Shown piece after piece: positions 26,233 to 35,315 of a stretch of 64,000 nucleotides of DNA. Position 1 is the first letter of the stretch; the number at the start of each line of letters is the position of its first letter. Below the pieces are notes generated by a model, which saw only the letters and a program-made list of their open reading frames with translations, made no database searches and was not told the origin of the DNA. The DNA comes from JADLHS01 sp044225555 (GTDB lineage Bacteria > Verrucomicrobiota > Verrucomicrobiia > Limisphaerales > JADLHS01). The position numbers and the translations under genes were made by a program. The stretch spans positions 186,001-250,000 of the forward strand of contig JBGAIM010000009.1 in assembly GCA_044225555.1 (NCBI GenBank), written 5' to 3'.

Positions 26233-27033
26233 TCAGGAGTTGTCGCCATCCAGCAGCCCGCCCAAGCCGCCGAGAATCGAGCCTTCACCCTTCCGACTGC
26301 CGCCGGCACGAGGCGCGGCAGCGATGATGCGGTCGGCCATCCGGCTCAAGGGCAGGGATTGCAGCCAGATTTTTCCCGGCCCGCGCAACGTGGCGAAGAA
26401 CAAACCTTCGCCGCCGAAGAGCGCTGACTTGATTTTGCCGACGAACTGAATGTCGTAGGCCACGCTCGGTTGGAAGCCGACAATGCAGCCGGTGTCCACC
26501 CGTAACACCTGGCCGGGTGCCAGCACGCGCTCGTGGATGTTGCCGCCGGCATGGAGAAACGCCCAGCCGTCGCCTTGCAGCCGCTGCATGATAAAGCCCT
26601 CGCCACCGAACAGGCCCGCGCCGATCTTCTTGTTGAAGGCAATCCCCACGCTCACGCCCTTGGCGGCGCAGAGGAAGGAATCTTTTTGCGCAATCAGCTC
26701 ACCGCCGATTTCAGTGAGGTGAATGGGGATGATCTTGCCCGGATACGGCGCCCCGAAGGCCACGCGCTTTTTGCCGGCCCCGCGATTCTGGAACACGGTC
26801 ATGAAGAGCGACTCGCCGGTGAGCAAACGCTTGCCCGCGCCCATGAGCGCGCCCATGAATCCGCTGTTCTGCTGCGAGCCGTCACCAAAGATGGTTTCCA
26901 TCTCGATGCCGTCATCCATGTACATCATTCCGCCGGCCTCGGCCACGGCGGCTTCCATGGGATCGAGTTCGACTTCGACATATTGCATCGCGTCACCGTG
27001 AACCTGGTAGTCAATTTCGTGCATTGCGTTCAT
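26233..27033 (-). CDS. AIM24/TIGR00266 family protein
   Basis: 266 residues. Two similar beta-rich halves carry the family blocks AGGMMYMDDGIEMET, AFGAPYPGKIIPIHL, DSFLCAAKGVSVGIAFNKK, GGEGFIMQRLQGDGWAFLHAGG and FGGEGLFFATLRGPGKIWLQS. The family is widespread and its molecular role is not established; the yeast member is mitochondrial Aim24. The Gly-rich C-terminus (ILGGLGGLLDGDNS) is typical. No signal peptide is visible, so it is predicted cytoplasmic. Confidence 0.9.
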   Translation of the reverse strand: MNAMHEIDYQVHGDAMQYVEVELDPMEAAVAEAGGMMYMDDGIEMETIFGDGSQQNSGFMGALMGAGKRLLTGESLFMTVFQNRGAGKKRVAFGAPYPGKIIPIHLTEIGGELIAQKDSFLCAAKGVSVGIAFNKKIGAGLFGGEGFIMQRLQGDGWAFLHAGGNIHERVLAPGQVLRVDTGCIVGFQPSVAYDIQFVGKIKSALFGGEGLFFATLRGPGKIWLQSLPLSRMADRIIAAAPRAGGSRKGEGSILGGLGGLLDGDNS

Positions 27034-27132
27034 AGCTGGTCTTTCAAATTTGGTTTCGTATTTCGCGGATAATGCTACTCACCGTCGCGGCTGACAGCTA
27101 CAAAAACTGGCACGCTTTCCAGCCGTCGCCGT

Positions 27133-28191
27133 TCACGCGGCAAAGCCCTTGGCAGTTGTAACCTCGGGCGGCTGGAGCGGCAGCGGTCGGTCATGATCGA
27201 GAAATTCGCGGCAGATGCGGAAGAACTCATCGTGCGTCTCGGTGCGGCGGATTTGATGGAGGAACTCGGGAGCAACCCCCTCGCCGATGTAGTTCATGAA
27301 CTTCTTCATGCGTTCACATTGGGCGCGCTCGGGCGCGTCGAAACTTGCCTGGGACTCCCAGAGGGCGGTGACGTAGCTGAGCACTTCCCGCCCCGCCGGC
27401 AGCTTTTCCGGTTCGCCGCGCAGTCGCTGGCGGATTTGATCGAACAGCCACGGACTGCGAATCACCCCGCGCCCAATCATCAGCCCACGCGCCTTGGTCT
27501 GGTTCAACACCTCCAGTGCCTGATCGGCGGAATAAACGTGCCCGTTCGCGCAGACGGGACACTTCATGGTTTCGGACGCTTGCCGGATCAATTCGTAATG
27601 CACTGGCAGCCGATACATCTGGGCGACGGTACGGGCGTGAACGGTCAGCAGGTCAATCGAATGCTTCGCGAAGATGGGCAGCAACGTGTCGAACTCAGCG
27701 GTCGAAGCAAAGCCCACACGCGTCTTGACCGTGAACTTGATGCTCACCGCGTCGCGTAATGCGCCGAGGATGGAATCAATGCGCTGCGGTTCGCGCAACA
27801 GTCCGCCACCGGCGCACTTCTTGTAAACGATGGGCGCGGGGCAGCCGAGATTGAGATCAATGGCAGCGACGGGCAATTGTTGCAATTCCTTCGCCGTCCG
27901 CACCAGTGACGGAATGTCATTACCGATCATCTGCGCGATGACCGGGCGACCGGTTGAGTTCTGTTCGATGGATTCGACGATCCATTGCTCCAGCCGCGAA
28001 GTGACATGGACACGGAAGTATTCCGTCCAGTAAACGTCCGCGCCGCCGTAGCGGTGCATGAGTTTCCAGAACGCGCCGTCGGTTACGTCCTGCATCGGCG
28101 CGAGCGCGAGCCAGGGCGCTGCTCCACGCAGCAACGCGTCAAATTGTTCGTGATGATTCAACCCGTGAAGTGTGGTGGAGACTCCGCGCAC
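27133..28191 (-). CDS. tRNA-dihydrouridine synthase
   Basis: 352 residues from GTG 28191; TTG at 28161 is an alternative, since no ATG precedes the conserved LALAPMQDVTDGAFW. IDLNLGCPAP carries the catalytic Cys near residue 117. VKTRVGF, LTVHART and GLMIGRGVIRSPWLF are FMN and tRNA-binding blocks of the Dus family. It reduces specific uridines in the tRNA D-loop using FMN and NADPH. Which Dus subfamily it belongs to cannot be set by eye. Confidence 0.88.
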   Translation of the reverse strand: MRGVSTTLHGLNHHEQFDALLRGAAPWLALAPMQDVTDGAFWKLMHRYGGADVYWTEYFRVHVTSRLEQWIVESIEQNSTGRPVIAQMIGNDIPSLVRTAKELQQLPVAAIDLNLGCPAPIVYKKCAGGGLLREPQRIDSILGALRDAVSIKFTVKTRVGFASTAEFDTLLPIFAKHSIDLLTVHARTVAQMYRLPVHYELIRQASETMKCPVCANGHVYSADQALEVLNQTKARGLMIGRGVIRSPWLFDQIRQRLRGEPEKLPAGREVLSYVTALWESQASFDAPERAQCERMKKFMNYIGEGVAPEFLHQIRRTETHDEFFRICREFLDHDRPLPLQPPEVTTAKGFAA

Positions 28192-28224
28192 GGAGCGAAT
28201 AGATTTTTACCGACCGCCGGTGCG

Positions 28225-29733
28225 TCAACTGGTTGTTCTGACTTTCGGAGCGGTAACGAGATTGACCGCCCCAGCGACCGCCAGCGTCACCGCCGTGCCA
28301 ATAAGCGTGAACCAGGGCCAGAAGACTTTGTGGTCCACGGTTTTTCCATCCACGACCGTCGACCAGGAATACTGGCTCACGCCAATCATGAACAGTAAAG
28401 ACGCCATCATGCCCGTGATGACTGAAACCGCCCGGCCATTCTTCCAGAACACCGCCAGCATCAACCCACCGACTAGCGCACCGCTGGTCAAACCCCGCAG
28501 GGTGAAGGCCGCGTTCATCACGAACGCCACTTCGCGGCTGAGATAGGCGACGAGAATCAGGATTCCCGCCCAGACCACGGTGCTGTATTTGCTGAACTTG
28601 AGATAGAATTCCTCGCCTCGCTGGCCGTGCTCGCCTTTGACGAAGTCCATCGTGCTCACGCTGGAGAGCGACGTGAGGGCCGAACTAACCGACGACATCG
28701 CCGCCGACAGAATCGCCACGATGAGAAATCCGCGCAGCACGTGCGGCACTTCGGTCATCATAAAAATCGGGAAGATGAAATCGTTCGCCTTGATGCCGGG
28801 CCGGGCTTCGGGCAGGGGGATTTGGAACAGATGACCCTGGTAAAACACCCACAACATCACGCCGACCAGCAGGAAAATGGCGAACAGCGGGAAAATCAAC
28901 ACCGCACTCAACACTAGTGCCTTGCGTCCGTCCGCGACGTTCTTACACGCGAGCACCCGCTGCACGATGAGTTGTTCCGCCCCGTGCGAACTCAGCACCA
29001 GCACCGTCCCGCCGATGACGCCCATCCAGATATTGAACGGGGCGTCGAGCGCGAACTGCGGATTGAGCCAGTGCAGTTTATCCGCGCTCGCCGCCGTTTT
29101 CATTAACCCGACAAAGCCGCCATCCACGAGCGTCGGGATGTAAAAGATCGCATACAGCCCACCAAGCAGGAACAAACCGAATTGCACTGCGTCCGTCCAG
29201 ATCACCGCCTTCACGCCGCCGACGTAGGTGTAAACCAGCGAGAGGACGACGAACAAAATGATCGAAGGTACGACGCCAATGCCGAGCATGAGTTGGATGG
29301 GAATCGAAACGACGTACACCCGCACCCCGGCGGCCAGCGTCTCACTGATGAGAAAAAATCCGCCGGCAGTTTGCCGGGCCCGGGCGCCCAGCCGGTCAGC
29401 AAAGAGTTGATAGGGCGAATAAATTTCGCCCTTCAAATAATGCGGCACCATGACCACGGCCAGTATCAGTCGCGCGATGACGTAGCCGATGATCATCTGA
29501 ATGAACGTCACGTCACCGCCGTAGGCAATCGCCGGCACGCCGATGATCGTGAGCGCGCTGGTCTCGGCCGCGACAATCGAGAGGCCGATGCCCCACCACG
29601 GCGTGTTTTTGCTGCCGAGAAAATAATCACGAACGTTGCGCTGGTCTTTGCCAAACCACATCCCCAGCGCGATGATCCCGCCGAGGTAGGCGAAGATGAC
29701 CGTCCAGTCGGCCAGATTGAAGTAGGTGTTCAT
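28225..29733 (-). CDS. Sodium:solute symporter (SSS family)
   Basis: 502 residues with about 13 hydrophobic segments. NTPWWGIGLSIVAAETSALT near residue 42 and YTYVGGVKAVIWTDAVQF near 167 are SSS signatures. SAAMSSVSSALTSLSSV near 345 contains the Ser/Thr-rich sodium site of helix 8. It resembles the SGLT-type branch that carries sugars or similar organic solutes with sodium. The gene precedes dus on the same strand with a 33-base gap. Confidence 0.9.
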   Translation of the reverse strand: MNTYFNLADWTVIFAYLGGIIALGMWFGKDQRNVRDYFLGSKNTPWWGIGLSIVAAETSALTIIGVPAIAYGGDVTFIQMIIGYVIARLILAVVMVPHYLKGEIYSPYQLFADRLGARARQTAGGFFLISETLAAGVRVYVVSIPIQLMLGIGVVPSIILFVVLSLVYTYVGGVKAVIWTDAVQFGLFLLGGLYAIFYIPTLVDGGFVGLMKTAASADKLHWLNPQFALDAPFNIWMGVIGGTVLVLSSHGAEQLIVQRVLACKNVADGRKALVLSAVLIFPLFAIFLLVGVMLWVFYQGHLFQIPLPEARPGIKANDFIFPIFMMTEVPHVLRGFLIVAILSAAMSSVSSALTSLSSVSTMDFVKGEHGQRGEEFYLKFSKYSTVVWAGILILVAYLSREVAFVMNAAFTLRGLTSGALVGGLMLAVFWKNGRAVSVITGMMASLLFMIGVSQYSWSTVVDGKTVDHKVFWPWFTLIGTAVTLAVAGAVNLVTAPKVRTTS

Positions 29734-29833
29734 CGGATTCAGGCCGCGTCATTTCTGGGGAAGAGCGCCGCTGATGGCGAGAACATTTTCGTGTGTAGTG
29801 GCGGCAATGCCAACGTCGCCCGGCCATTTCAGG

Positions 29834-30478
29834 CTACACGTAAACTTTTGCCAGGAGCGCTTCCGTCGCCTGCGGCAGGGGCGCGCAGAGTTCCTCGAAC
29901 AAGGCGCGACAGTCCGCTTCCGAAACCGTCAGTGACTTGGCCGCCGCGTGGATGAAACCGCGTGTCGTCTGATGTGCGTAACCAAGCAAGCCTTGTCGCA
30001 ATGGCAGCGAATAGAGGACCAGCGTCATCCCATAGACCAGCGTATGCCAGCCATATGCCTCGCCACTTTCAACGGCGGTCAGATACCGTTGTACCCCGCG
30101 TTCGTCCCGCAGCGGGCGAAGTTTCTGCAATTGCGCCAGCCCGACGCGCCGGCTCGCCGACGTGAAATCGCGTACCGCCGGTTCGCGGGAAATTTGCTGG
30201 TCGAACGCGATCAACTCCCGAATCTCGTTCCGGCTGACATGATCATAGGCAGTCTGGATGGCGGGCAATTCTTGCGGCAGCAGAATGCGTTCGTGATAAC
30301 GGCGGAGAAAATTGCGCAACGCCGGGAGGCTGGTGATCGGTCGGACCGCGAGTGAATCCGCCAGCGCGTGCAACGATGCGAGTCCGTCCGCCGAACCGAG
30401 TTGCTCGACGAGCGGATGCGCGTCCCCCAGCCATTCGGCGGGGTCGTGCGTCAATTGCGGTTGCGGCCACGAACTCAT
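29834..30478 (-). CDS. UreF-like protein (urease accessory-related), tentative
   Basis: 214 residues, all-helical in appearance, no signal peptide. The stretch SRNEIRELIAFDQQISRE, then SRRVGLAQLQKL and a C-terminal LYSLPLRQGLLGYAHQTTRG block, follow the pattern of UreF, the GTPase-activating helper of nickel-urease assembly. The N-terminal HPLVEQLGSADGLASLHALA could match its first helices. No urease structural or other accessory gene is in the window, so the role is uncertain; it might serve an unlinked urease or be a diverged homolog. Confidence 0.5.
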   Translation of the reverse strand: MSSWPQPQLTHDPAEWLGDAHPLVEQLGSADGLASLHALADSLAVRPITSLPALRNFLRRYHERILLPQELPAIQTAYDHVSRNEIRELIAFDQQISREPAVRDFTSASRRVGLAQLQKLRPLRDERGVQRYLTAVESGEAYGWHTLVYGMTLVLYSLPLRQGLLGYAHQTTRGFIHAAAKSLTVSEADCRALFEELCAPLPQATEALLAKVYV

Positions 30479-30754
30479 TATCGTTACGAGAAATAGCTAA
30501 GTCCGTGCCGCTACGCATGGCGAGCGATAAAAGTTTAATAACCATGATTAAATTCCTTGCGAGGCTTTCACGCCGAACCTAGATTCGTGCGACCTTGCCC
30601 CGGCGTGGCCAGAAGATGTTGGCCGCCGGGCGCTGAGTATGATCGAGCAGCTTGTCGCCAAACCAGCCGGCGTGCTTCCGCACCGGCCAGTGGATTCGAC
30701 ACCCTCGTTCCAGCCAACGTCCCGCGCTTCCGTTTCCTCTCAACCTTTTGATTT

Positions 30755-32764
30755 ATGAGTAACGAATCCAAAAACGTTCCCTACCCTGGAATCCCCGCAA
30801 CGTCTGACGGCGCCGGTGGCGTCGTATGGGTCGAAACCCACATCACTCACGGCGCGTGCGCGTATCCCATCACATCTTCGACCACGATGGGCACGGGCTA
30901 TGAAACTGCCGTGTCCGACGGGAAGAAAAATCTCTGGGGCGACACGATCACGTTTGTCCAGCCGGAGTCTGAACACTCCGCCGCGACGACTTGTGAAGGC
31001 TTCGCGCTCGCCGGCGGGCGGGTGACGAATTTCACTTCCGGCCAAGGCCTCGTGCTGATGAAGGAAGTGCTCTACACGATTTCGGGCAAACGATTGCCCA
31101 TCGTGTTCCACATCGGCGCACGGGCTTTGACTTCACATTCGCTCAATGTCCATTGCGGCCACGACGACGTGATGAGCGTCTCCGACTGCGGCTGGGGAAT
31201 TCTGTTCGGGCGTAATGCGCAGGAAGCCTGTGATCTCGCACTGATCGCTCGACGTGCGGCAGAGGCGGTGGAAACGCCGTTCATGAACGTGCAGGACGGC
31301 TTCCTCACCACTCACACCATCGAGAACATCAAGCTGCCCGAGCCGGAGTTCATGAAGGAATACATGGGCGACCCGAATCAAAAGCTGCGCATCCTGTTCG
31401 ATCCACGCAATCCGATCATGACCGGCGTGGTGCAAAACCAGGATTCCTACATGAAGGGCAAGATCGCCCAACGCCATTTCTACGACAAAGTCCCCGCCGC
31501 CGTGCAGGAGGCAATGGATTTGTATTACGCCAAGACCGGTCGCCGTTATCGCATGGTGGACACCTATCGCATGGACGACGCGGAATATGCCGTCGTTGGC
31601 ATGGGCGGCATGATGGAGACGGCCCAGGCCGCCGCCGATTACCTGCGCGAGGAAATGGACCTCAAGGTGGGCGTCGTTCACGTCACCTGTTTCGCGCCCT
31701 TCCCGGCCACCCAACTCGTCGAGGCGCTCAAGAACGTCCGTGCGCTCACCGTGCTCGAACGGATGGACAATCCGCTCGCGCAATCCAATCCGCTCGTGCA
31801 GGGCATCAAAGCCAGTTTTGCGGACGCGCTCACCGGCCTGAGCTTCGGCTCGAATGGCGAGTTCAAGTATCCCAAGATCACCAGCATCCCGAAGATTTAC
31901 GCCTGCTCCGCCGGACTCGGTTCGCGCGACGTTCGCGCCGGGCATTTCATTTCGCTCGTGCAAAACATGCTGGCCGACAAACCGCGCGAATATACTGTCA
32001 TTGGCATCAAGCACTCCCTGGCTCTCGGCGAGGGCACGGACCCGGACATCCGCCCGCCCGGCGCGTTCTCGATGCGCGGCCACTCCGTCGGCGGGTTCGG
32101 CTCGGTCACGACCAACAAGCTCATCGCGTCGTTCGTCGGCGAATTGTTCAACCTCTACGTGCAGGCGTATCCGAAATACGGATCGGAGAAAAAAGGTTTG
32201 CCCACGACGTATTACCTGACCGTCGCGGAGAAACACATCCGCACGCACAGCGAACTGGCGCATGTCGAATTCATCCCGCTCAACGACGTGAACGCCTTCA
32301 ACCTCGGCAACCCGCTCGACGGCATCGCCGACGAAGGCAGTATCTTCATTCAAAGCCCAGAGACCGATCCCGCGCGCGTTTGGAATCATATTCCCGCCTA
32401 CGGCCAGAAGATCATCCGCAACAAACGACTCAAGGTCTTCTATCTCGACACCGTGAAGATTGCGAAAGAGATCGCCACCGACCCCGATCTCCAGCAACGC
32501 ATGCAGGGCGTCTGCCTCGTCGGCATCTTCATCAAGGTGACGCCGTTCGCATCGCGCTCTGGCATGGGCGACGAACAGGTGCTCGAATCCGTGGAGAAAT
32601 ACATCCGCAAGTACTTCGGCAAGCGCGGCGAGCACGTCGTGCAGGAAAACCTGAAATGCGTGCGCGAAGGTTTGAAGAGCGTGATGGAAGTGCCGTGGAG
32701 CATCATCTCCGCGCCGGCGCAACCGAAGGCGAAGACGGAGGAAGAAGTGGTGTTTGCGAAGTAA
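30755..32764 (+). CDS. 2-oxoacid (pyruvate):ferredoxin oxidoreductase, alpha and gamma domains
   Basis: 669 residues. Residues about 25-260 are the TPP pyrimidine-binding domain I (THGACAYPITSSTTM, FVQPESEHSAATTCEGFALAG). About 270-390 are domain II. About 395-640 are the gamma domain (ACSAGLGSRDVRAGHFISL, RGHSVGGFGSVTTNKLIA, YYLTVAEKHIR). The ferredoxin region and the TPP pyrophosphate-binding beta part of one-chain PFOR are absent. The enzyme splits 2-oxoacids to acyl-CoA with reduced ferredoxin, but it needs a beta subunit, and none is encoded intact next to it. A possible remnant lies at 33304. Confidence 0.85.
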   Translation: MSNESKNVPYPGIPATSDGAGGVVWVETHITHGACAYPITSSTTMGTGYETAVSDGKKNLWGDTITFVQPESEHSAATTCEGFALAGGRVTNFTSGQGLVLMKEVLYTISGKRLPIVFHIGARALTSHSLNVHCGHDDVMSVSDCGWGILFGRNAQEACDLALIARRAAEAVETPFMNVQDGFLTTHTIENIKLPEPEFMKEYMGDPNQKLRILFDPRNPIMTGVVQNQDSYMKGKIAQRHFYDKVPAAVQEAMDLYYAKTGRRYRMVDTYRMDDAEYAVVGMGGMMETAQAAADYLREEMDLKVGVVHVTCFAPFPATQLVEALKNVRALTVLERMDNPLAQSNPLVQGIKASFADALTGLSFGSNGEFKYPKITSIPKIYACSAGLGSRDVRAGHFISLVQNMLADKPREYTVIGIKHSLALGEGTDPDIRPPGAFSMRGHSVGGFGSVTTNKLIASFVGELFNLYVQAYPKYGSEKKGLPTTYYLTVAEKHIRTHSELAHVEFIPLNDVNAFNLGNPLDGIADEGSIFIQSPETDPARVWNHIPAYGQKIIRNKRLKVFYLDTVKIAKEIATDPDLQQRMQGVCLVGIFIKVTPFASRSGMGDEQVLESVEKYIRKYFGKRGEHVVQENLKCVREGLKSVMEVPWSIISAPAQPKAKTEEEVVFAK

Positions 32765-32774
32765 GCTACGCGCG

Positions 32775-33269
32775 ATGGGTAATCGAACAAAATCAAAGAG
32801 ACGGTGGGCTGATGGTCTCGGCTTATTGATGTTCGTCATCCTTTCGCCAATCATTCTTCCGCTTCTGATTATCGCGCTCACGTTTCATTTGCTTGCAGGA
32901 ATGTTTCTTTACCCGGCCGTTTGGCTTTGCTGGTGTCTTCGCGGGCGCTTTGTCTTGTTCGTTTACTCAAATAGTCCGATTTGGCAGGAATATGTTGAAG
33001 AAAATATTCTGCCACGCCTTGGTGAACGCGCGGTCGTCTTGAATTGGTCTGACAGAAGCCGTTGGAAGCGTACGCTTGCTGTCATGGCGTTCCGATATTT
33101 TGGTGGATACCGGCAGTACAATCCAATGGCACTTGTATTTCGACCATTTCGTTTTGCGCGCCAGTTTCGGTTCTACGAACCGTTCAAGGATTTCAAACAC
33201 GGAAAGCCTGATGCCGTACACAAGATGCAGACTGACCTTTTTGCTTTGGTAGAGAGGACGAGCGGCTGA
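32775..33269 (+). CDS. Small membrane protein of unknown function
   Basis: 164 residues from ATG 32775. A basic head (NRTKSKRRWADG) is followed by a hydrophobic stretch of about 40 residues (GLLMFVILSPIILPLLIIAL onward), enough for one long or two short helices. A soluble, Arg/Phe-rich C-terminal half contains RFVLFVYSNSPIWQEYVEEN. I do not recognise the family. The GC content is plainly lower than in the flanking oxidoreductase gene, and it sits where a beta subunit would be expected, suggesting later insertion. Confidence 0.6.
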   Translation: MGNRTKSKRRWADGLGLLMFVILSPIILPLLIIALTFHLLAGMFLYPAVWLCWCLRGRFVLFVYSNSPIWQEYVEENILPRLGERAVVLNWSDRSRWKRTLAVMAFRYFGGYRQYNPMALVFRPFRFARQFRFYEPFKDFKHGKPDAVHKMQTDLFALVERTSG

Positions 33270-33303
33270 AGCAGCTTACGATTAAGAAACACGCAAAGAT
33301 TTT

Positions 33304-33408
33304 ATGAGCGAAACCCTCACCGCCCCCGCCGCCGAGCGCGCCCGTCCGAACGGCAGGAGCTTCGCGCATTTGTCCCTTCGCCTTGTTTCTAAGCGGCTGC
33401 GGGTTTGA
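33304..33408 (+). pseudogene. Possible remnant of an oxidoreductase beta-subunit N-terminus
   Basis: ATG 33304 opens a 34-codon frame starting MSETLTAPAAERARPNGRSF that then stops at TGA. The Ala/Pro-rich opening looks like the start of a real protein. From about 33375 the sequence turns into an unrelated palindromic stretch (GCGGCTGCGGGTTTGAACGC). One copy of the TTACGATTAAGA repeat lies 20 bases upstream. The link to the alpha/gamma gene at 30755 is only positional. The rest of 33270-33476 shows no gene. Confidence 0.3.
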
Positions 33409-33476
33409 ACGCCGCGCTCCGACGACAGCGGACGTAGCCGACCGGCGGGGATTCCTTCAGGATCCGCTATGTTTAC

Positions 33477-34232
33477 CTACCAGGAACGCAGAATATCCGC
33501 CCTGAGTCTCCCCACAAACTGACCCGGCAGATTCTGATCCAGCGTGCCGGGCTCCATCTTCTCCAGCGCCACGTGGCCGTCGCAGAACACCACGCCAGCC
33601 TTTTGCGAGTGACGGAAATGGGCGGTGGCTTCGTTGCGGTTCGTGCTCACGTAGTAAAATTCCTCCAGCATCGGATGCTCCGGCGCGGCGGGCGGTTGAA
33701 AGGTATTCACCTGCGCCGCATCGGCCAGCAACGCCGTGTCGCTCGGGCGCGCGATTTTGCCCAGCTTCATTGGCACCTGGCCGAGATGGAGATTGTAGCC
33801 ATAACCATACGCCGCACCCTTGGCCTTCAACTTGAACTGCGCCAGTGCATAGTTGAGGGACGGACACAATTCCACGCCGCGCCCTTGGAGATAAGGAAAC
33901 AGCGCGCCCGAGGTGGCATCGAACGGTCGCTCGCCCTCCGCGCCCGGGCCGAGCCAGCCGAACCAGAAGAGCTGCCCGCCGTTGGTAAAGCCGCCGGTGT
34001 AACGGAAACAATTCCCCGCGTAGTCGTCCCAATACATCTGCGTGGCGAGGCCGAGTTGGTGCAGGTTGCTCACGCATTTGATCCGTTGCGCCGTGGCCTT
34101 GCCGCGCGACAGCGTGGGCAACAGCAGCGCCGCCAGAATCGCGAGGATCGCGATGACGACGAGCAGTTCGATCAAGGTAAAGGCAGAAGGTCCTTCGACC
34201 CTCGACTCTCGCCTCTCGACTTTTTCCTTCAT
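33477..34232 (-). CDS. Pseudopilin-like protein with intact H-X9-DG motif
   Basis: 251 residues from ATG 34232, which overlaps the stop of the upstream gene (ATGA). A 16-residue polar leader (KEKVERRESRVEGPS) precedes AFTLIELLVVIAILAILAAL, the prepilin cleavage and methylation site. Near the end HSQKAGVVFCDGHV gives H-X9-DG, the hallmark of this large verrucomicrobial/planctomycete family. Probably a minor pseudopilin of a type II secretion-like machine. The leader is encoded by a short imperfect tandem repeat of GTCGAGAG-type units. Confidence 0.88.
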   Translation of the reverse strand: MKEKVERRESRVEGPSAFTLIELLVVIAILAILAALLLPTLSRGKATAQRIKCVSNLHQLGLATQMYWDDYAGNCFRYTGGFTNGGQLFWFGWLGPGAEGERPFDATSGALFPYLQGRGVELCPSLNYALAQFKLKAKGAAYGYGYNLHLGQVPMKLGKIARPSDTALLADAAQVNTFQPPAAPEHPMLEEFYYVSTNRNEATAHFRHSQKAGVVFCDGHVALEKMEPGTLDQNLPGQFVGRLRADILRSW

Positions 34233-35197
34233 GGCCTCTGCGCCCTCACACGATACGCCGCATTGCCTGGAACCGGATTGGCATCAGTCAACGTGAGCAT
34301 GGTCCCAGTGCCCAGTAGTGGCGACGTCATCTCCATCCAGGTTTGGAAATCCGTCGTCCGCTCCAAAATGTAAACCCAGTTGCTACGACTGGTAAATTGC
34401 ACTTCCCAGCTCGCGCCGACAAATCCGCCGGAAAGATGTTCCACCGGTGGCGGCGGCGTGACGACGACGAAATTGTCCACGACACCATGGGCGAGCACGG
34501 AGCCGATGTCGTCCGCGTCGCTGTAGCTGCTCATGGACAGTGTCGCCACTCGAAAATCGAAGCCGGCCGGGACAGCGATGGTTTGCGTGAGACCGTATTG
34601 CGCCCCGTTGTTGCTGATCACGGTGCTCAACGTGCGGGTGGCGGCAGCGTAGCCCATGTGAATGTTGAACGTCTCGCCCGCGGTCATTTCCAACAGATTG
34701 TCATCGTTGTAGAGCCAGCCGTTGTTGGTGGAAACGATCACCTGATCGATCGTGGGCAGGAAGACATCGAACGACGGGAAGAAGTTGAACTCGACCAGAT
34801 TGCGCGGACCCGAGGTGGGATTGATGCCGGCACCGCGTGAAAAATTGGTGCGGGTGGCTTGATCGAGGTCCAGAAAACCGATGGCCGTCGGGGCGGCAAA
34901 CGGCTTGCCGGAAGTCGTTCCGCTCGCGCAATCGTCGAAGGTGAGATCGAAGCTCAGACTAAAGTCGTCGTCGCGCGTGAGGATCGTTTCGAGCGGTCGG
35001 AAGAAATAACTGTTGGTTTGGGAGGAATCCCAGGTGACCCGGAGGTTTTGATTTGTGGCGTCCCAGCGAAACAGGTTGGGGTCGCCAAAGATTTGCCAGC
35101 CGTTGGCGGCGGGATCGCCCGCAAAATTCTCAGTGAAGGTGCTGGCGCGGAGTGCGGCCATGGAAAGGATGGCGAGGATTGCCAGCACGCGGAGCAC
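34229..35197 (-). CDS. Secreted protein of unknown function with beta-sandwich look
   Basis: 322 residues from GTG 35197, chosen because CAGGAG stands about eight bases upstream and the protein then begins with a clean signal peptide (LRVLAILAILSMAALRAS). The frame extends 56 codons upstream through low-complexity DNA that is not signal-like. The mature part has TENFAGDPAANGWQIFGDPN and FDLTFDDCASGTTSG, like a LamG/concanavalin-type domain. It ends in a beta domain (SWEVQFTSRSNWVYILERTT) common at the end of verrucomicrobial exported proteins. It is coupled to the pseudopilin gene by ATGA. Confidence 0.72.
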   Translation of the reverse strand: MLRVLAILAILSMAALRASTFTENFAGDPAANGWQIFGDPNLFRWDATNQNLRVTWDSSQTNSYFFRPLETILTRDDDFSLSFDLTFDDCASGTTSGKPFAAPTAIGFLDLDQATRTNFSRGAGINPTSGPRNLVEFNFFPSFDVFLPTIDQVIVSTNNGWLYNDDNLLEMTAGETFNIHMGYAAATRTLSTVISNNGAQYGLTQTIAVPAGFDFRVATLSMSSYSDADDIGSVLAHGVVDNFVVVTPPPPVEHLSGGFVGASWEVQFTSRSNWVYILERTTDFQTWMEMTSPLLGTGTMLTLTDANPVPGNAAYRVRAQRP

Positions 35198-35315
35198 CCG
35201 CTTGCTCCTGAATTCCTGGCCACGAAGCGGCCCAAAAGACGCAAAGAAAAAAACTGCCGCGCCGTTCAGGCGGTTTTTGCCGCGCGGGAACCTCACCGGC
35301 CACTCATTGGCTGTT

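Noticed and set aside
30639..30758. 39-codon ORF (MIEQLVAKPAG...) ending in ATGA over the oxidoreductase start
   Set aside because: No ribosome site, no conserved features, and the overlap could be chance; not enough to call a leader peptide.
31133..32881. 582-codon open frame antisense to the oxidoreductase gene
   Set aside because: Low-complexity product rich in His, Arg and Glu; the sense frame is an unmistakable alpha/gamma oxidoreductase.
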